The notes under the pieces are model-generated. The model was not told the DNA's origin. It saw only the letters and a program-made list of their open reading frames with translations, and did no database searches. A stretch of 43,790 bases of DNA from an uncultured Dorea sp. (GTDB taxonomy: Bacteria; Bacillota; Clostridia; Lachnospirales; Lachnospiraceae): contig UQRE01000020.1 of assembly GCA_900543415.1 (NCBI GenBank), positions 1 to 43,790 on the forward strand. Direction: 5' to 3'. The position numbers were made by a program, and so were the translations under genes. Positions 8,957 to 18,019 of the stretch are shown here, piece by piece (position 1 is the stretch's first letter; each line of letters starts with the position of its first letter).

Positions 8957-9871
8957 TTATAAGCTTTCCTGATCAAAAAACATTTTCATGATCGTATAGT
9001 CTTTCTTTGCTGCCCGATATCGGTACAGACCTATGAAATGCTCCTCTTGGTCATATACCCGAACCGGTTCTTCATCACGAACATCCAGCTTATCTAAAAC
9101 AGCTCTGTCCGGAAATGGATTCCCATTATAGATTAATTTCTTCCATCGATCCATGACAACAGCTTTTGGATATTCTGAAAACATCTCATCAATCGGAAGG
9201 ATCAATTCTTCCAATTTACCTTTTTCCTTACTCTCTTCAATCTGAGACAGCGTATATGCGTTCTCTAGCTGAAAGTGGCTGACCTGCGTACGTAAAAGCT
9301 CTTCCATACAGCCTCCGCACCCAAGACTTTCACCAATATCATGGCAAAGTGTACGGATATATGTCCCCTTTGAACAGTGTACCCTCATTTTCACTCTCGG
9401 AAGCTCCACCTTGAGAATATCAATGTTATAGATCTTGATATTCCTCGGCTTACGCTCTACGTTTTTCCCTTCTCTGGCAAGCTCATAGAGTTTTTTTCCA
9501 CCCACTTTCAACGCAGAATACATGGGCGGAATCTGCGCATAGCCTCCTTCAAAAGTGGAGATTTTCTCTCGAAGTATTGCTTCGGTAACGGAAGAGGTGT
9601 CCCTTCTCTCTAATATTTCCCCCGACACATCCTGCGTATCGGTAACAGTGCCAAGAAGCAGCACCGTTTCATACACTTTGTCTTTGTCTGTTAAGAGGTC
9701 ACATAATTTTGTTGCCCTTCCAAGACACACCGGAAGCACCCCTTCCGCATCCGGATCAAGCGTTCCTGTATGACCGATTTTCTTCTGTCCCACAATGCCT
9801 CTTAATTTAGCAACTACATCATGGGAAGTAAATCCCTTTTCTTTATATACATTGATGATTCCATGTATCAT
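8957..9871 (-). CDS. truB: tRNA pseudouridine-55 synthase
   Basis: TruB converts U55 in the T-loop of tRNAs to pseudouridine. The 304-residue protein has the N-terminal GIINVYKEKGFTSHDVV, the catalytic GTLDPDAEG motif with Asp39, and the YTIMK-like end of the family's PUA-like region. Its ATG overlaps the nrnA stop by four bases (ATGA), showing translational coupling. Confidence 0.96.
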   Translation of the reverse strand: MIHGIINVYKEKGFTSHDVVAKLRGIVGQKKIGHTGTLDPDAEGVLPVCLGRATKLCDLLTDKDKVYETVLLLGTVTDTQDVSGEILERRDTSSVTEAILREKISTFEGGYAQIPPMYSALKVGGKKLYELAREGKNVERKPRNIKIYNIDILKVELPRVKMRVHCSKGTYIRTLCHDIGESLGCGGCMEELLRTQVSHFQLENAYTLSQIEESKEKGKLEELILPIDEMFSEYPKAVVMDRWKKLIYNGNPFPDRAVLDKLDVRDEEPVRVYDQEEHFIGLYRYRAAKKDYTIMKMFFDQESL

Positions 9872-10821
9872 ACATTTTCTCCCAACTGTAGTGCAATCTG
9901 TGCAGACAAATTGTTAAGAACATCATGGACACTGCCTGTCATCGTAAAACCTGCCGCTTTTTTATGTCCGCCGCCTCCAAAATATTGCGCGATCGCACTG
10001 ACATCTACGTCCTTAGAGGAACGAAGACTCACTTTATATTCATTTGGCGATATCTCGTACAAAAATATTGCAACTTCCACACCCTTAGTGTTGCGAAGCT
10101 GACTGACGATCCCTTCTAAATCCTTCGGTGTCACACCATAGAATTCCAGCGTCTTCTGACGAAAATAAGATGCAATACATTTTCCATCCATGAACAAAAT
10201 ACTTTCCAACATTGCACGCCCGAGAATCTGATTCTGTGCGTATGTTTTTTCATAGTAGGTGTTCTGGATGATTGCAGGAGCATCAATCCCTTTTTCCATT
10301 AATCTGGCTGCTGCCCGCATTGTAGACGGCGCAGTACATGAATATTGAAATACGCCGGTATCATGGACAATTCCAAGATATAAAGCTTCTGCTGTAGAAA
10401 CACTCATCTTCTCTTCGTCCAGCAGATGATACACCAGTTCAGAAGTCGAACTCGCCTCTGGTTTAATGTGGTTTTCCTCGGCAAAGCTCTGGTTGCTGAT
10501 ATGATGATCGATACAAAATGTATGCGCTGCCTGTTCAAAGAGAGGTGCTGAAAAGCCCAATCGTCCCTGATCTCCACAATCCAGACACAAAAACAGGTCG
10601 TAGCTCATATTTTTTGGAATCTCGTGTCGAATCTTTTTTGTTCCCTGAAGGAACTTATAAGCCTCCGGTATCTCCTCTAAATAGACATCTACGGTTTTCT
10701 CCGGGTAATTCTCCCGAAGGTAATTGTACATTCCCATACAGGAACCTGTACAATCACCATCTGGGCGGACATGGCCTCCGATCGCAATGGTACGTGCCTC
10801 TTCAATCCTTTTACTGAACAT
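9868..10821 (-). CDS. nrnA: DHH-family oligoribonuclease / pAp phosphatase
   Basis: NrnA-type enzymes degrade 2-5 nt RNAs and dephosphorylate pAp in Firmicutes that lack Orn. The DHH domain carries GGHVRPDGDCTGS near the N-terminus and CIDHH in motif III; the C-terminal DHHA1 domain ends in FGGGGHKKAAGF. I chose ATG 10821 over the GTG three codons upstream because AGGTG lies six bases before it. The start overlaps the rbfA stop (10811) and its stop overlaps truB. The rbfA-nrnA-truB order is common in clostridia. Confidence 0.92.
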   Translation of the reverse strand: MFSKRIEEARTIAIGGHVRPDGDCTGSCMGMYNYLRENYPEKTVDVYLEEIPEAYKFLQGTKKIRHEIPKNMSYDLFLCLDCGDQGRLGFSAPLFEQAAHTFCIDHHISNQSFAEENHIKPEASSTSELVYHLLDEEKMSVSTAEALYLGIVHDTGVFQYSCTAPSTMRAAARLMEKGIDAPAIIQNTYYEKTYAQNQILGRAMLESILFMDGKCIASYFRQKTLEFYGVTPKDLEGIVSQLRNTKGVEVAIFLYEISPNEYKVSLRSSKDVDVSAIAQYFGGGGHKKAAGFTMTGSVHDVLNNLSAQIALQLGENV

Positions 10822-11188
10822 CTTGATCACCTACTGATTCTTTCGTCACTTCATCAATCTTTCTTGACATGTTCACGCCATATTCGATGGACTGATCCAG
10901 AATAAAACGAATCTCCGGTGTATTACGCATGTTCAATGTGCGTGCAAGTTCTCTGCGGATATAACCTTCTGCGCTCTGAAGACCTTCCAATGTATCAGCC
11001 TGCGCTTTTTCATCACCTAACACGCTGATATATGCCTTACAGGTCTTAAGATCCGGAGCAACCTCCGCTGCAACTACAGATGTCCACGGGGCAACGCGGG
11101 GATCTTTGATCCCGCCCTGGATAATATTGCTGAGTTCTCTCTGCACTTCTGTATTCACTCTTGTATTTTTAATACTTCGTTTTCTCAT
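10811..11188 (-). CDS. rbfA: 30S ribosome-binding factor A
   Basis: RbfA binds the maturing 30S subunit near the 5' helix of 16S rRNA and acts late in assembly. The 125-residue protein begins RSIKNTRVNTEVQREL, has the conserved KDPRVAPWTSVV stretch and the KH-like region ending in IRFILDQSIEYG. ATG at 11188 follows GGAAGGG. It sits between infB and nrnA; the Bacillus ylxP gene usually found here is absent. Confidence 0.95.
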   Translation of the reverse strand: MRKRSIKNTRVNTEVQRELSNIIQGGIKDPRVAPWTSVVAAEVAPDLKTCKAYISVLGDEKAQADTLEGLQSAEGYIRRELARTLNMRNTPEIRFILDQSIEYGVNMSRKIDEVTKESVGDQDVQ

Positions 11189-11235
11189 ATTCTATTCCCT
11201 TCCTTCCACGGCAGGGATATGGTTTTTACAAACAA

Positions 11236-13986
11236 CTATCTTGGGATCTCAACCATCTTAAATGCTTCTACCTGATCTCCCTCTTTGACATCGTTAAAGT
11301 TTGCAAATACAAAACCACATTCATAACCTGCTCTTACTTCTTTTACATCGTCTTTGAAACGTTTCAGTGATGCAAGGGCGCCTTCGAAGATTACAATGCC
11401 ATCTCTTGTGATGCGAACAGAACAATCTCTTTCAAATGTTCCGTCCAGCACATAAGAACCGGCGATCGTTCCCACACCGGAAGCCTTAAATGTCTGACGA
11501 ACCTCTGCGTGTCCGAGCACTTTCTCTTCAAAGATCGGATCAAGCATACCTTTCATTGCCGCCTCCACATCTTCAATCGCGCTGTAAATGACACGGTACA
11601 GACGAATATCTACGCCTTCTCTCTCTGCTGTCTCTTTGGCAGTTGCATCCGGACGGACATTAAATCCGATAATGATCGCATTCGATGCTGAAGCAAGACT
11701 TACATCTGACTCATTGATCGCGCCGACACCGCCATGAATGATCTTGACAACAACTTCGTCATTGGAAAGTTTCAAAAGGCTCTGTTTCATTGCCTCTACA
11801 GATCCCTGTACATCAGCTTTTACTACAATTCCAAGTTCTTTTAAGTTACCTTCCTGAATCTGGGTAAACAGATCATCCAATGATAATTTAGACTTGGTTT
11901 CCTCTAACAATTTTACTTTGCTCTGAGAAATAAATGTCTCTGCAAAGCTTCTTGCATCTTTATCATTTGCACATCCTACAAATACCTCTCCGGCATTCGG
12001 AACGTCATTCAGTCCGAGGATCTCTACCGGAACAGACGGACCTGCTTCTTTCACACGTCTTCTTTTATCATCCATCATAGCGCGGACTTTACCGTGAGCA
12101 GATCCTGCTGCAATGGCGTCTCCAACACGGAGTGTACCTTTCTGTACAAGGACAGTTGCCACAGAACCGCGTCCTTTATCAAGCTGTGCTTCTAATACAA
12201 GACCTCTTGCTCTTCTATTTGGATTTGCTTTTAATTCCAACACTTCCGCAGTAAGAAGAATCATTTCCATTAAATCTTCGATACCTTCTCCGGTCTTTGC
12301 AGAAACCGGAACAAAGATTGTGCTTCCGCCCCAGTCTTCCGGAATGAGTTCATACTCTGTAAGCTCCTGTTTTACACGTTCGATATTTGCACTTGGCTTA
12401 TCAATCTTATTCACAGCGACAATAATCTCTACACCGGCTGCTTTCGCATGGTTGATTGCTTCTACTGTCTGTGGCATTACACCGTCATCGGCAGCTACTA
12501 CAAGAATTGCAATATCTGTAGACTGAGCACCTCTAAGTCTCATAGCTGTAAACGCTTCATGTCCCGGTGTGTCAAGGAATGTAATCTTCTCGCCATTTGC
12601 CTCGACAACAGAAGCTCCGATATGCTGTGTGATTCCTCCTGCCTCTCCTCCGATTACATTCGTATGGCGGATTGCATCCAAAAGAGATGTTTTACCGTGG
12701 TCAACGTGTCCCATAACACAGACAACCGGCGGACGTTTCTTCATTTTCTTTTCGTCCTCTTCTTCTTCCTTGAGAAGTTCTTCAATCACATCGACTACTT
12801 CTTCTTTTTCGCAAAGCACATCAAATTCTAATGCGATTTCTTCTGCTGTCTCATAATCGATTTCTTGATTGACTGTTACAATTTTCCCCTGCATAAAGAG
12901 CTTTTTCACAATCACAGATGGTACGATTTTCATCTTATCAGCCAACTCTTTGATTGTCAAAACTTCCGGAATCACAATGGATTTAATCTCTTCTTCCTGT
13001 TTCTGCTCCTTTGGTTGCGGCTTCTGCATCTGTTTCTGTCCCTTTAACATACGCTCATCATCTTCATGACGGTAGTCTCTCTTCTTATGGTCGTCTTTTC
13101 CTTTGCCTTTATTACTTCTCTGAGGTTTCTGTGTAGGAGCTTCCGGCGCCGGAATGGAAGATGCATTATTTTTTCTATCCTGTCTTCTGTCACCGAACTG
13201 TCCGCCTTGGCGACGATCACCACGGTCGTTTCTTCTGTCATTGTTTCTGTCGCCGCGGTCCTGTCTTCTATCGTTATTTCTGTCGCCGCGGTCGTTTCTT
13301 CTATCATTATTTCTATCGCCGCGGTCCTGTCTTCTATCGTTATTTCTATCACCAAACTGTCCGCCTTGACGACGATCGCCACGGTCATTTCCTCTGTCAG
13401 AGCGCTCCTGTCTTCTGTCGCCGTTTCTGCCGCCGCGGTCCTGTCTCTCTGAACGTGTATCGTTCATCCGACGCTCCGGCTGTGCTTTTTCTACTGCCTT
13501 CTCCGCTGGTTTCTCCACCGGTTTTTCTACCGGTTTCTCCACTGGTTTCTCTACCGGCTTTTCTACTGGTTTCTCTACTGGTTTTTCTACCGGTTTCTTT
13601 ACTGGTTTCTCCTGTACAGGCTGTACTTTCTCGGCTTCCTGTTTCGGAACTGCATGACCCTTCGCAGGACGACCGTTATTCACCTGCATTGGTCTTCCCT
13701 GTGAAGCTGCCGGTTTTCCTGCCGGACGTTTTCCTGATTTGTTACCATTCTTTGTATTCTGAGGACGGAACACCTGCACAATACTTTTTTTCTTCGGTAC
13801 CTCTGCCGCTTTTTCTTCTGTCTTCTCTGATTTACCAAAGGAGTTTCTTACGATCTCGGCATCTGCCTCCTCCAGTGAACTCATATGACTTTTTACTTCT
13901 ATATTCTTCTCGCCAAGAAATTCAACTACTTCTTTACTTGACACATTTAATTCTTTTGCTAATTCATATACTTTAATTTTTGCCAT
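11236..13986 (-). CDS. infB: Translation initiation factor IF-2
   Basis: IF-2 is the GTPase that places initiator tRNA on the 30S subunit and promotes subunit joining. An IF2N domain occupies residues about 1-55 (KVYELAKELNVSSKEVVEFL). It is followed by a long low-complexity region: first about eight KPVE repeats, then Arg/Asp/Asn-rich repeats such as NNDRRQDRGDR. A second IF2N domain precedes the G domain, which shows GHVDHGKTS, GGITQHIG, DTPGHEAF, NKID and SAKTGEG. The C-terminal domains II-IV are complete. At 916 residues it is longer than Bacillus IF-2 (about 716) because of the linker. AAAGGAGG lies before the ATG. Lies in the nusA operon. Confidence 0.97.
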   Translation of the reverse strand: MAKIKVYELAKELNVSSKEVVEFLGEKNIEVKSHMSSLEEADAEIVRNSFGKSEKTEEKAAEVPKKKSIVQVFRPQNTKNGNKSGKRPAGKPAASQGRPMQVNNGRPAKGHAVPKQEAEKVQPVQEKPVKKPVEKPVEKPVEKPVEKPVEKPVEKPVEKPAEKAVEKAQPERRMNDTRSERQDRGGRNGDRRQERSDRGNDRGDRRQGGQFGDRNNDRRQDRGDRNNDRRNDRGDRNNDRRQDRGDRNNDRRNDRGDRRQGGQFGDRRQDRKNNASSIPAPEAPTQKPQRSNKGKGKDDHKKRDYRHEDDERMLKGQKQMQKPQPKEQKQEEEIKSIVIPEVLTIKELADKMKIVPSVIVKKLFMQGKIVTVNQEIDYETAEEIALEFDVLCEKEEVVDVIEELLKEEEEDEKKMKKRPPVVCVMGHVDHGKTSLLDAIRHTNVIGGEAGGITQHIGASVVEANGEKITFLDTPGHEAFTAMRLRGAQSTDIAILVVAADDGVMPQTVEAINHAKAAGVEIIVAVNKIDKPSANIERVKQELTEYELIPEDWGGSTIFVPVSAKTGEGIEDLMEMILLTAEVLELKANPNRRARGLVLEAQLDKGRGSVATVLVQKGTLRVGDAIAAGSAHGKVRAMMDDKRRRVKEAGPSVPVEILGLNDVPNAGEVFVGCANDKDARSFAETFISQSKVKLLEETKSKLSLDDLFTQIQEGNLKELGIVVKADVQGSVEAMKQSLLKLSNDEVVVKIIHGGVGAINESDVSLASASNAIIIGFNVRPDATAKETAEREGVDIRLYRVIYSAIEDVEAAMKGMLDPIFEEKVLGHAEVRQTFKASGVGTIAGSYVLDGTFERDCSVRITRDGIVIFEGALASLKRFKDDVKEVRAGYECGFVFANFNDVKEGDQVEAFKMVEIPR
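13190..13445 (-). repeat. Repeats in infB encoding RGDRNNDRR-type units
   Basis: A direct DNA repeat of about 33 bases (codons for RRQDRGDRNND and variants) occurs several times within the IF-2 linker. Copies differ at a few positions (Q or N before D), consistent with expansion by slippage or recombination. Confidence 0.8.
13500..13612 (-). repeat. 12-base tandem repeats in infB encoding KPVE
   Basis: About eight consecutive copies of a 12-base unit (plus-strand form accggtttctcc with synonymous variants) encode KPVEKPVE in the IF-2 linker. The copies keep the protein sequence while third positions vary. Confidence 0.85.
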
Positions 13987-14000
13987 CTACACGACCTCCT

Positions 14001-14330
14001 TTACACAGTCTGACTCTCTTCTGCTTTTATATGCTTTAAGATCCCTTTTGCAAACCCCTCATCAAGGACTGCAAGAGATGCCCGCATCTCTTTTCCCATC
14101 GCATGCCCAAGAGTATCTTTATCTTTATAAAAATAGATTGGAACTTCATAAAATTCACACATGTTTTGGAATTTTTTCTTTGTATTATCAGAAGCATCAT
14201 CCGCAACAAGCACTAGAAATGCTCTCCCCGACTTCACTTCTTTTTCGGTACAAAATTCTCCGCTTGCCGTCTTACCTGCTCTTGTTGCAAGACTGACCAG
14301 TGATAAGACTTTACTCTGACTCAATCTCAT
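14001..14330 (-). CDS. ylxQ: L7Ae/L30e-family ribosomal protein YlxQ
   Basis: A 109-residue L7Ae-fold protein, a family that binds kink-turn RNA. The N-terminus MRLSQSKVLSLVSLATRAGKTASGE and the VLVADDASDNTKKKF segment are typical. It overlaps the end of ylxR by 20 bases; its site AAGGAG is inside ylxR. The position between ylxR and infB is the conserved Firmicute arrangement. The cellular role is still poorly known; RNA binding is inferred from the fold. Confidence 0.9.
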   Translation of the reverse strand: MRLSQSKVLSLVSLATRAGKTASGEFCTEKEVKSGRAFLVLVADDASDNTKKKFQNMCEFYEVPIYFYKDKDTLGHAMGKEMRASLAVLDEGFAKGILKHIKAEESQTV

Positions 14331-14586
14331 TCATCTCCTTTTCCAGAACCTCATAAACTTCTGTTGGAATCGCCTGTTTGAACGAACGCTCAAGTCCTTT
14401 ATTCTTTACTGCTTTGAGCAAACACTCTCTGCAAGGACAAATATACGCGCCTCTTCCGTTTTTCTTTCCTGTGGCATCCAAAGAGAAGTCTCCTTCTTCT
14501 GTACGAACAATACGGATCATCTCTTTTTTACTTTTCATTTCCTGACATCCCACACATTTACGCATAGGAACTTTCTTATTCTTCAC
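14311..14586 (-). CDS. ylxR: YlxR family RNA-binding protein (RNase P modulator)
   Basis: A basic 91-residue protein with the family motifs RKCVGCQEMKSKKEM and TGKKNGRGAYIC. It contains extra cysteines (CVGC, CPCREC), suggesting a metal site as in many clostridial members. In Bacillus YlxR (RnpM) binds RNase P RNA. The longest frame starts at 14646, deep in nusA, but the GTG at 14586 is five bases from GAGGA and gives the usual N-terminus, overlapping the nusA stop by 11 bases. I therefore prefer the GTG start. Confidence 0.88.
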   Translation of the reverse strand: MKNKKVPMRKCVGCQEMKSKKEMIRIVRTEEGDFSLDATGKKNGRGAYICPCRECLLKAVKNKGLERSFKQAIPTEVYEVLEKEMNEIESE

Positions 14587-15727
14587 TGAATTCCTCACCA
14601 TTTTCTTCGTAATTTTCGTCGTAGTCCTCTTCGTACTCCTGCTCATAAACGCCTTCCATCAACTCCATATAGTTTTCCGGAAGTTCGCCGGACTCAATTG
14701 CCTGTGACTCACTCTTAATATCAATCTTAAATCCGGTAAGTCTTGCCGCCAGTCTTGCGTTCTGACCTTCTTTACCAATCGCAAGAGATAACTGATAATC
14801 CGGCACGATTACACTTGCCACTTTCTCATCCGGATCTGCCATAACGGAAATAACTTTTGCCGGACTTAATGAATTCTCAATTAAGATCGCCGGATTATCA
14901 CTCCAGTTAATGATATCGATCTTCTCACCACGCAGCTCTTGTACGATGGCGTTCACTCTTGCACCGTTCATTCCTACGCATGCTCCTACCGGATCAACGT
15001 CTGGATCGTTGGACCATACTGCAATCTTGCTTCTGCTTCCTGCTTCTCTTGCAATACTTTTGATCTCAACAATTCCATCTTTAACTTCCGTCACTTCTGA
15101 CTCAAACAAACGCTTCACAAGTTCCGGATGTGTACGGGACACTAAAATCTTAGGTCCTTTCGTTGTATTCTTAACTTCTACTACGTACAGTTTAATTCTC
15201 TCTGTCGGCTTAAATACTTCGCCTTTCACCTGCTCGTTTTCTGTAAGCATAGCGTCTGCTTTTCCAAGATTAATGCTCACATTTTTGCCCACATAACGCT
15301 GTACGATACCTGTAACGATATCTTTTTCTTTTTCAAAATACTGATCATAGACTACTTTACGCTCTTCTTCGCGGATCTTCTGTAAGATCAGGTTCTTTGC
15401 ATTCTGTGTTGCAATACGTCCAAAAGATTTTGATTCAATCGGAATCTGGACAATATCACCAATATCATATTTTCCATCAATATTTCTTGCATCTTCAAGA
15501 CTGATCTGCTCTAATGTATCTTCTACTTCTTCTACCACTTCTTTTTCTGCAAATAACTGATAGTCACATGTTTCTTTATCCATGATCACTTTCACATTGT
15601 CTGCTTTTCCAAAATGATTTTTGCATGCATTGAGAAGGGAGTTCTCAATCGCCTCCAACAAAGTCTCTTTGCTGATGTCTTTTTCTTTTTCTAAAATATT
15701 CAACGCTTCTAATAATTCTGTGTTCAT
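14576..15727 (-). CDS. nusA: Transcription termination/antitermination factor NusA
   Basis: NusA binds RNA polymerase and nascent RNA and modulates pausing, termination and antitermination. The 383-residue protein has the N-terminal polymerase-binding domain (about 1-125), an S1 domain (about 135-200, GIVQRYVGKNVSINLG) and two KH domains with GACVGMNGARV and AIGKEGQNARLA. The tail is strongly acidic (YEQEYEEDYDEN). It has no extra C-terminal AR repeats, as usual for Firmicutes. The ATG follows TAGGAGG. It is 18 bases downstream of rimP. Confidence 0.97.
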   Translation of the reverse strand: MNTELLEALNILEKEKDISKETLLEAIENSLLNACKNHFGKADNVKVIMDKETCDYQLFAEKEVVEEVEDTLEQISLEDARNIDGKYDIGDIVQIPIESKSFGRIATQNAKNLILQKIREEERKVVYDQYFEKEKDIVTGIVQRYVGKNVSINLGKADAMLTENEQVKGEVFKPTERIKLYVVEVKNTTKGPKILVSRTHPELVKRLFESEVTEVKDGIVEIKSIAREAGSRSKIAVWSNDPDVDPVGACVGMNGARVNAIVQELRGEKIDIINWSDNPAILIENSLSPAKVISVMADPDEKVASVIVPDYQLSLAIGKEGQNARLAARLTGFKIDIKSESQAIESGELPENYMELMEGVYEQEYEEDYDENYEENGEEFSEE

Positions 15728-15745
15728 TCTACTTCTCCTCCTAAA

Positions 15746-16213
15746 TTAAAAATCGAACGCAAGGCGTATAAGCGCAATATCGCCTTTCTCAAATGTTTTT
15801 AAAGTTTCATCATCCAGTTCAATTGTCACGGTATCTTTGTCATAGTCTTTCAAAATACCCGTAAACTCTTTTTGTTTATCTATCATACGGTAAGTCCTGA
15901 TATCTACTTCTTTACCAAGACTCCGTTTGAAATCCTTTTCTTTTTTAAGCGGTCTTCCAAGCCCCGGAGAGCTTACTTCCATAATATAAGTATCATCAAT
16001 ATAATCTTTTTCATCCAGAATATCTGACAATCTGCGGCTTACCTTCTCGCAGTCATCAATACTGATACCACCTTCTTTGTCAATATATGTGCGAAGATAC
16101 CATGTGCCTCCTTCTTTTACATATTCCACATCCACCAGTTCAAATCCATATTCCTCTACGATGGGAAGTAATATTTCCTCTGTCTTCTGTTCATAAACTT
16201 CTCTTTTTGACAA
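15746..16213 (-). CDS. rimP: Ribosome maturation factor RimP
   Basis: RimP is needed for 30S assembly around S12. The 155-residue protein shows the family pattern: VEEYGFELVDVEYVKEGG in the N-terminal domain, DCEKVSRRLSDILDE, and EVSSPGLGRPL before the SH3-like C-terminal domain. The start is TTG at 16213 with AGGAGG about nine bases upstream; no ATG gives a better fit. It is the first gene of the rimP-nusA-infB operon, with a promoter at 16332-16360 and a stem-loop in the leader. Confidence 0.95.
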   Translation of the reverse strand: MSKREVYEQKTEEILLPIVEEYGFELVDVEYVKEGGTWYLRTYIDKEGGISIDDCEKVSRRLSDILDEKDYIDDTYIMEVSSPGLGRPLKKEKDFKRSLGKEVDIRTYRMIDKQKEFTGILKDYDKDTVTIELDDETLKTFEKGDIALIRLAFDF

Positions 16214-16276
16214 CGTATAATTCCTCCTTGCCGCAAATTTTGTCCATAGGACTTTCAGTTATCTGCTCATCAACAA

Positions 16277-16304
16277 AGAAGAGTGAACTTTCGTTCACTC
16301 TTCT
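16277..16304 (-). promoter_or_regulatory. Perfect 12-bp stem with GAAA loop in the rimP leader
   Basis: AGAAGAGTGAAC and GTTCACTCTTCT form a perfect stem closed on the transcript by a GAAA (GNRA) tetraloop. It starts roughly 20 bases after the predicted transcription start. Only a weak T-rich stretch (CTTCTTTGTTG) follows, so it may be an attenuator or a stabilising 5' hairpin. Confidence 0.7.
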
Positions 16305-16331
16305 GCCGATTCCTCTATGTTACTGTCATTA

Positions 16332-16360
16332 AGTATAACACTCTCTTCTTTGAAATGCAA
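16332..16360 (-). promoter_or_regulatory. Promoter of the rimP-nusA-infB operon
   Basis: TTGCAT (16355-16360) and TATACT (16332-16337) are separated by exactly 17 bases, about 120 bases before the rimP start. Confidence 0.75.
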
Positions 16361-16365
16361 GGGGT

Positions 16366-16415
16366 ATAAATGGATTTCTATTCTATTCATATAAATAGAT
16401 TTCTATTCTATTCAT
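16366..16415. repeat. 25-bp tandem duplication at the 3' end of the permease remnant
   Basis: Two adjacent 25-base copies (16366-16390 and 16391-16415) differ at one base. The second contains the permease stop codon, so the first is a duplicated copy of the gene end placed between it and the rimP promoter. Confidence 0.9.
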
Positions 16416-17454
16416 TTTTCCGTATTTCCTCCACAAGACTGTTCTTTCTCTGCGGAGCATATGCAAGATACGGCACCACGATACCGAAAAGAATTAAGAA
16501 CGGACATGCCACCAGCATTGGCCAGATGACAAACTTATATTTCATAAACCATATGCCTCCCGACAGAACACGGACTACTGTAAATGAAAACAAACTTCCA
16601 AAGACAAGCACTGCCAGTATTGTAATTCCCGCATAATAGAGCCCCTCCAGAATCAGCATACGAAGAAGCTGCTTCTTCGTCATACCGATTGCTTCCATCA
16701 TGGCAAATTCTTTTCGTCTCGTCACAACATTGGTCAATACCGAATTAATAAAATTCAAAATACCGATCAGACCGATGACAATACTAAGTGTTCCGCCTAC
16801 TAAAATAAAAAGATTCTTCATTCCTGCGAACTCATCAATATACTTCTGTTTCGATTCATAATCCATCAAAGGTTCCGTTGTTGTCGTATAATTTTCGACA
16901 AATTGTCCGTAAGATTTCTCTTTCTGATCTTCCACGTTCATAAGATAGCTCATAAGGAAATCTGCTGATTCCATCTCTTTAAATATATCTGCTGTTGTAT
17001 AATAACAGAACATAATACTGTATCGGTTTGTAAGCGCATAATAATTTTCTTTTATCACCGATAAGATTTCAAACTCTCTCTTACTTCCGTCAGGAAGAAC
17101 CAGTGTCACCTTATCTCCCGCATGATGCGCCATTTCCTTTTCATTCACTACACCATTATCATCGGTAGTGGCGCTGTAAAGCAGATATTTCCCAGAAGCC
17201 AGTTTCTCTTTGATCACTTTTACAACCACTGTCCGCCCTTTGCTCCTCGCCAGATTGGGCCATGCCATCTTCCAGATTTTTCCTCCATCTGTAGATTTTT
17301 TCTGCTTGTCTTGCCCACTTTTATTTTTCCCTTTTCGAAGTGCACCAATTTCCGCACCTTCCGTATAACGGACTGCCTCCACCGGTGAAACTCTCGCCGC
17401 AATCTTCGCCGGTTTTCGAATGGAAATCAATACCGTACGCATGAAGCTCCACAT
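16408..17454 (-). pseudogene. FtsX-like ABC permease remnant with two deletions
   Basis: The C-terminal 260 residues match the MacB/BceB-type FtsX permease fold, with extracellular domain and three spans, including NSVLTNVVTRRKEFAMMEAIGMT and a tail APQRKNSLVEEIRKNE. The N-terminus is abnormal: it starts in the cytoplasmic loop (SIRKPAKIAARVSPVEAVRYTEG), so the first membrane half is missing. A second break lies near residue 78 (about 17220): SKGRTVVV should run into a membrane helix but jumps into extracellular sequence (KVIKEKLASGKYLLYSA). The upstream reading frame is a truncated response regulator, so sensor kinase, ABC ATPase and the front of the permease were probably lost in one deletion. 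Not expected to work. Confidence 0.8.
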
Positions 17455-18019
17455 ATTTTCGGTCTCCTGTCCACAACGTATCTATCAGCTGTTCTCTCGT
17501 AAGGGTCTGACCGATGTGTTCCGTAAAAAGTTTCAACAACTTCTGTTCTGTCTTACTTAAAACAATCTCCTGTCCATCTGCCAGATATCTCATTTCATCA
17601 TAGAAAAACTGAAATCTTTCATCCTCATACCCATACGATTCTGTCTGCCGGATGCGAAAGCGCATTCGCTCCACTCTTGCCCGAAGTACCATCAAGCTAA
17701 AGGGCTTGGTAATATAATCATCTGCCCCCAGCCTAAACCCTGTCACTTCGTCAATTTCCAAATCGTTGGCGGTCAGCATCAACACCGGGATCTGGGAAGC
17801 CCGACGAATCTCTTTTAACAACTCATATCCACTTCCATCAGGGAGATTGACGTCCAGAAGTACCATATCAACTGCATTGTTTTTCCAGATCTCCTGTGCC
17901 TGTGCCAGCGTTAATGCACTTAAAAACTCAACGGCTTCCTCCTTTAACGCCAGTGCAATCCCCCGATTTAATCCTCTATCGTCTTCTACAATCAATATCT
18001 TATATGTATTCAACGCCAC
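17321..18019 (-). pseudogene. OmpR/PhoB-type response regulator, truncated in its DNA-binding domain
   Basis: The receiver domain is intact, with acidic pair EDD, phospho-acceptor Asp56 (VLLDVNLP) and Lys105 in DYITKPF. The winged-helix domain begins normally (LSKTEQKLLKLFTEHIGQTLTREQLIDTLW) but homology stops at about residue 190 (near 17449). The recognition helix and wing are replaced by out-of-frame permease sequence. The start is GTG 18019, overlapping the nudC stop. The product could still fold as a receiver but should not bind DNA. BceR/VanR-like systems with a linked ABC permease are the likely ancestor. Confidence 0.8.

Noticed and set aside
13500..13612. CRISPR-like regular repeats
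   Set aside because: The 12-base units are contiguous, without spacers, and encode KPVE in the open frame of infB.
13161..13976. 271-codon open frame on the plus strand opposite infB
   Set aside because: It results from the repetitive codons of infB; no start site.
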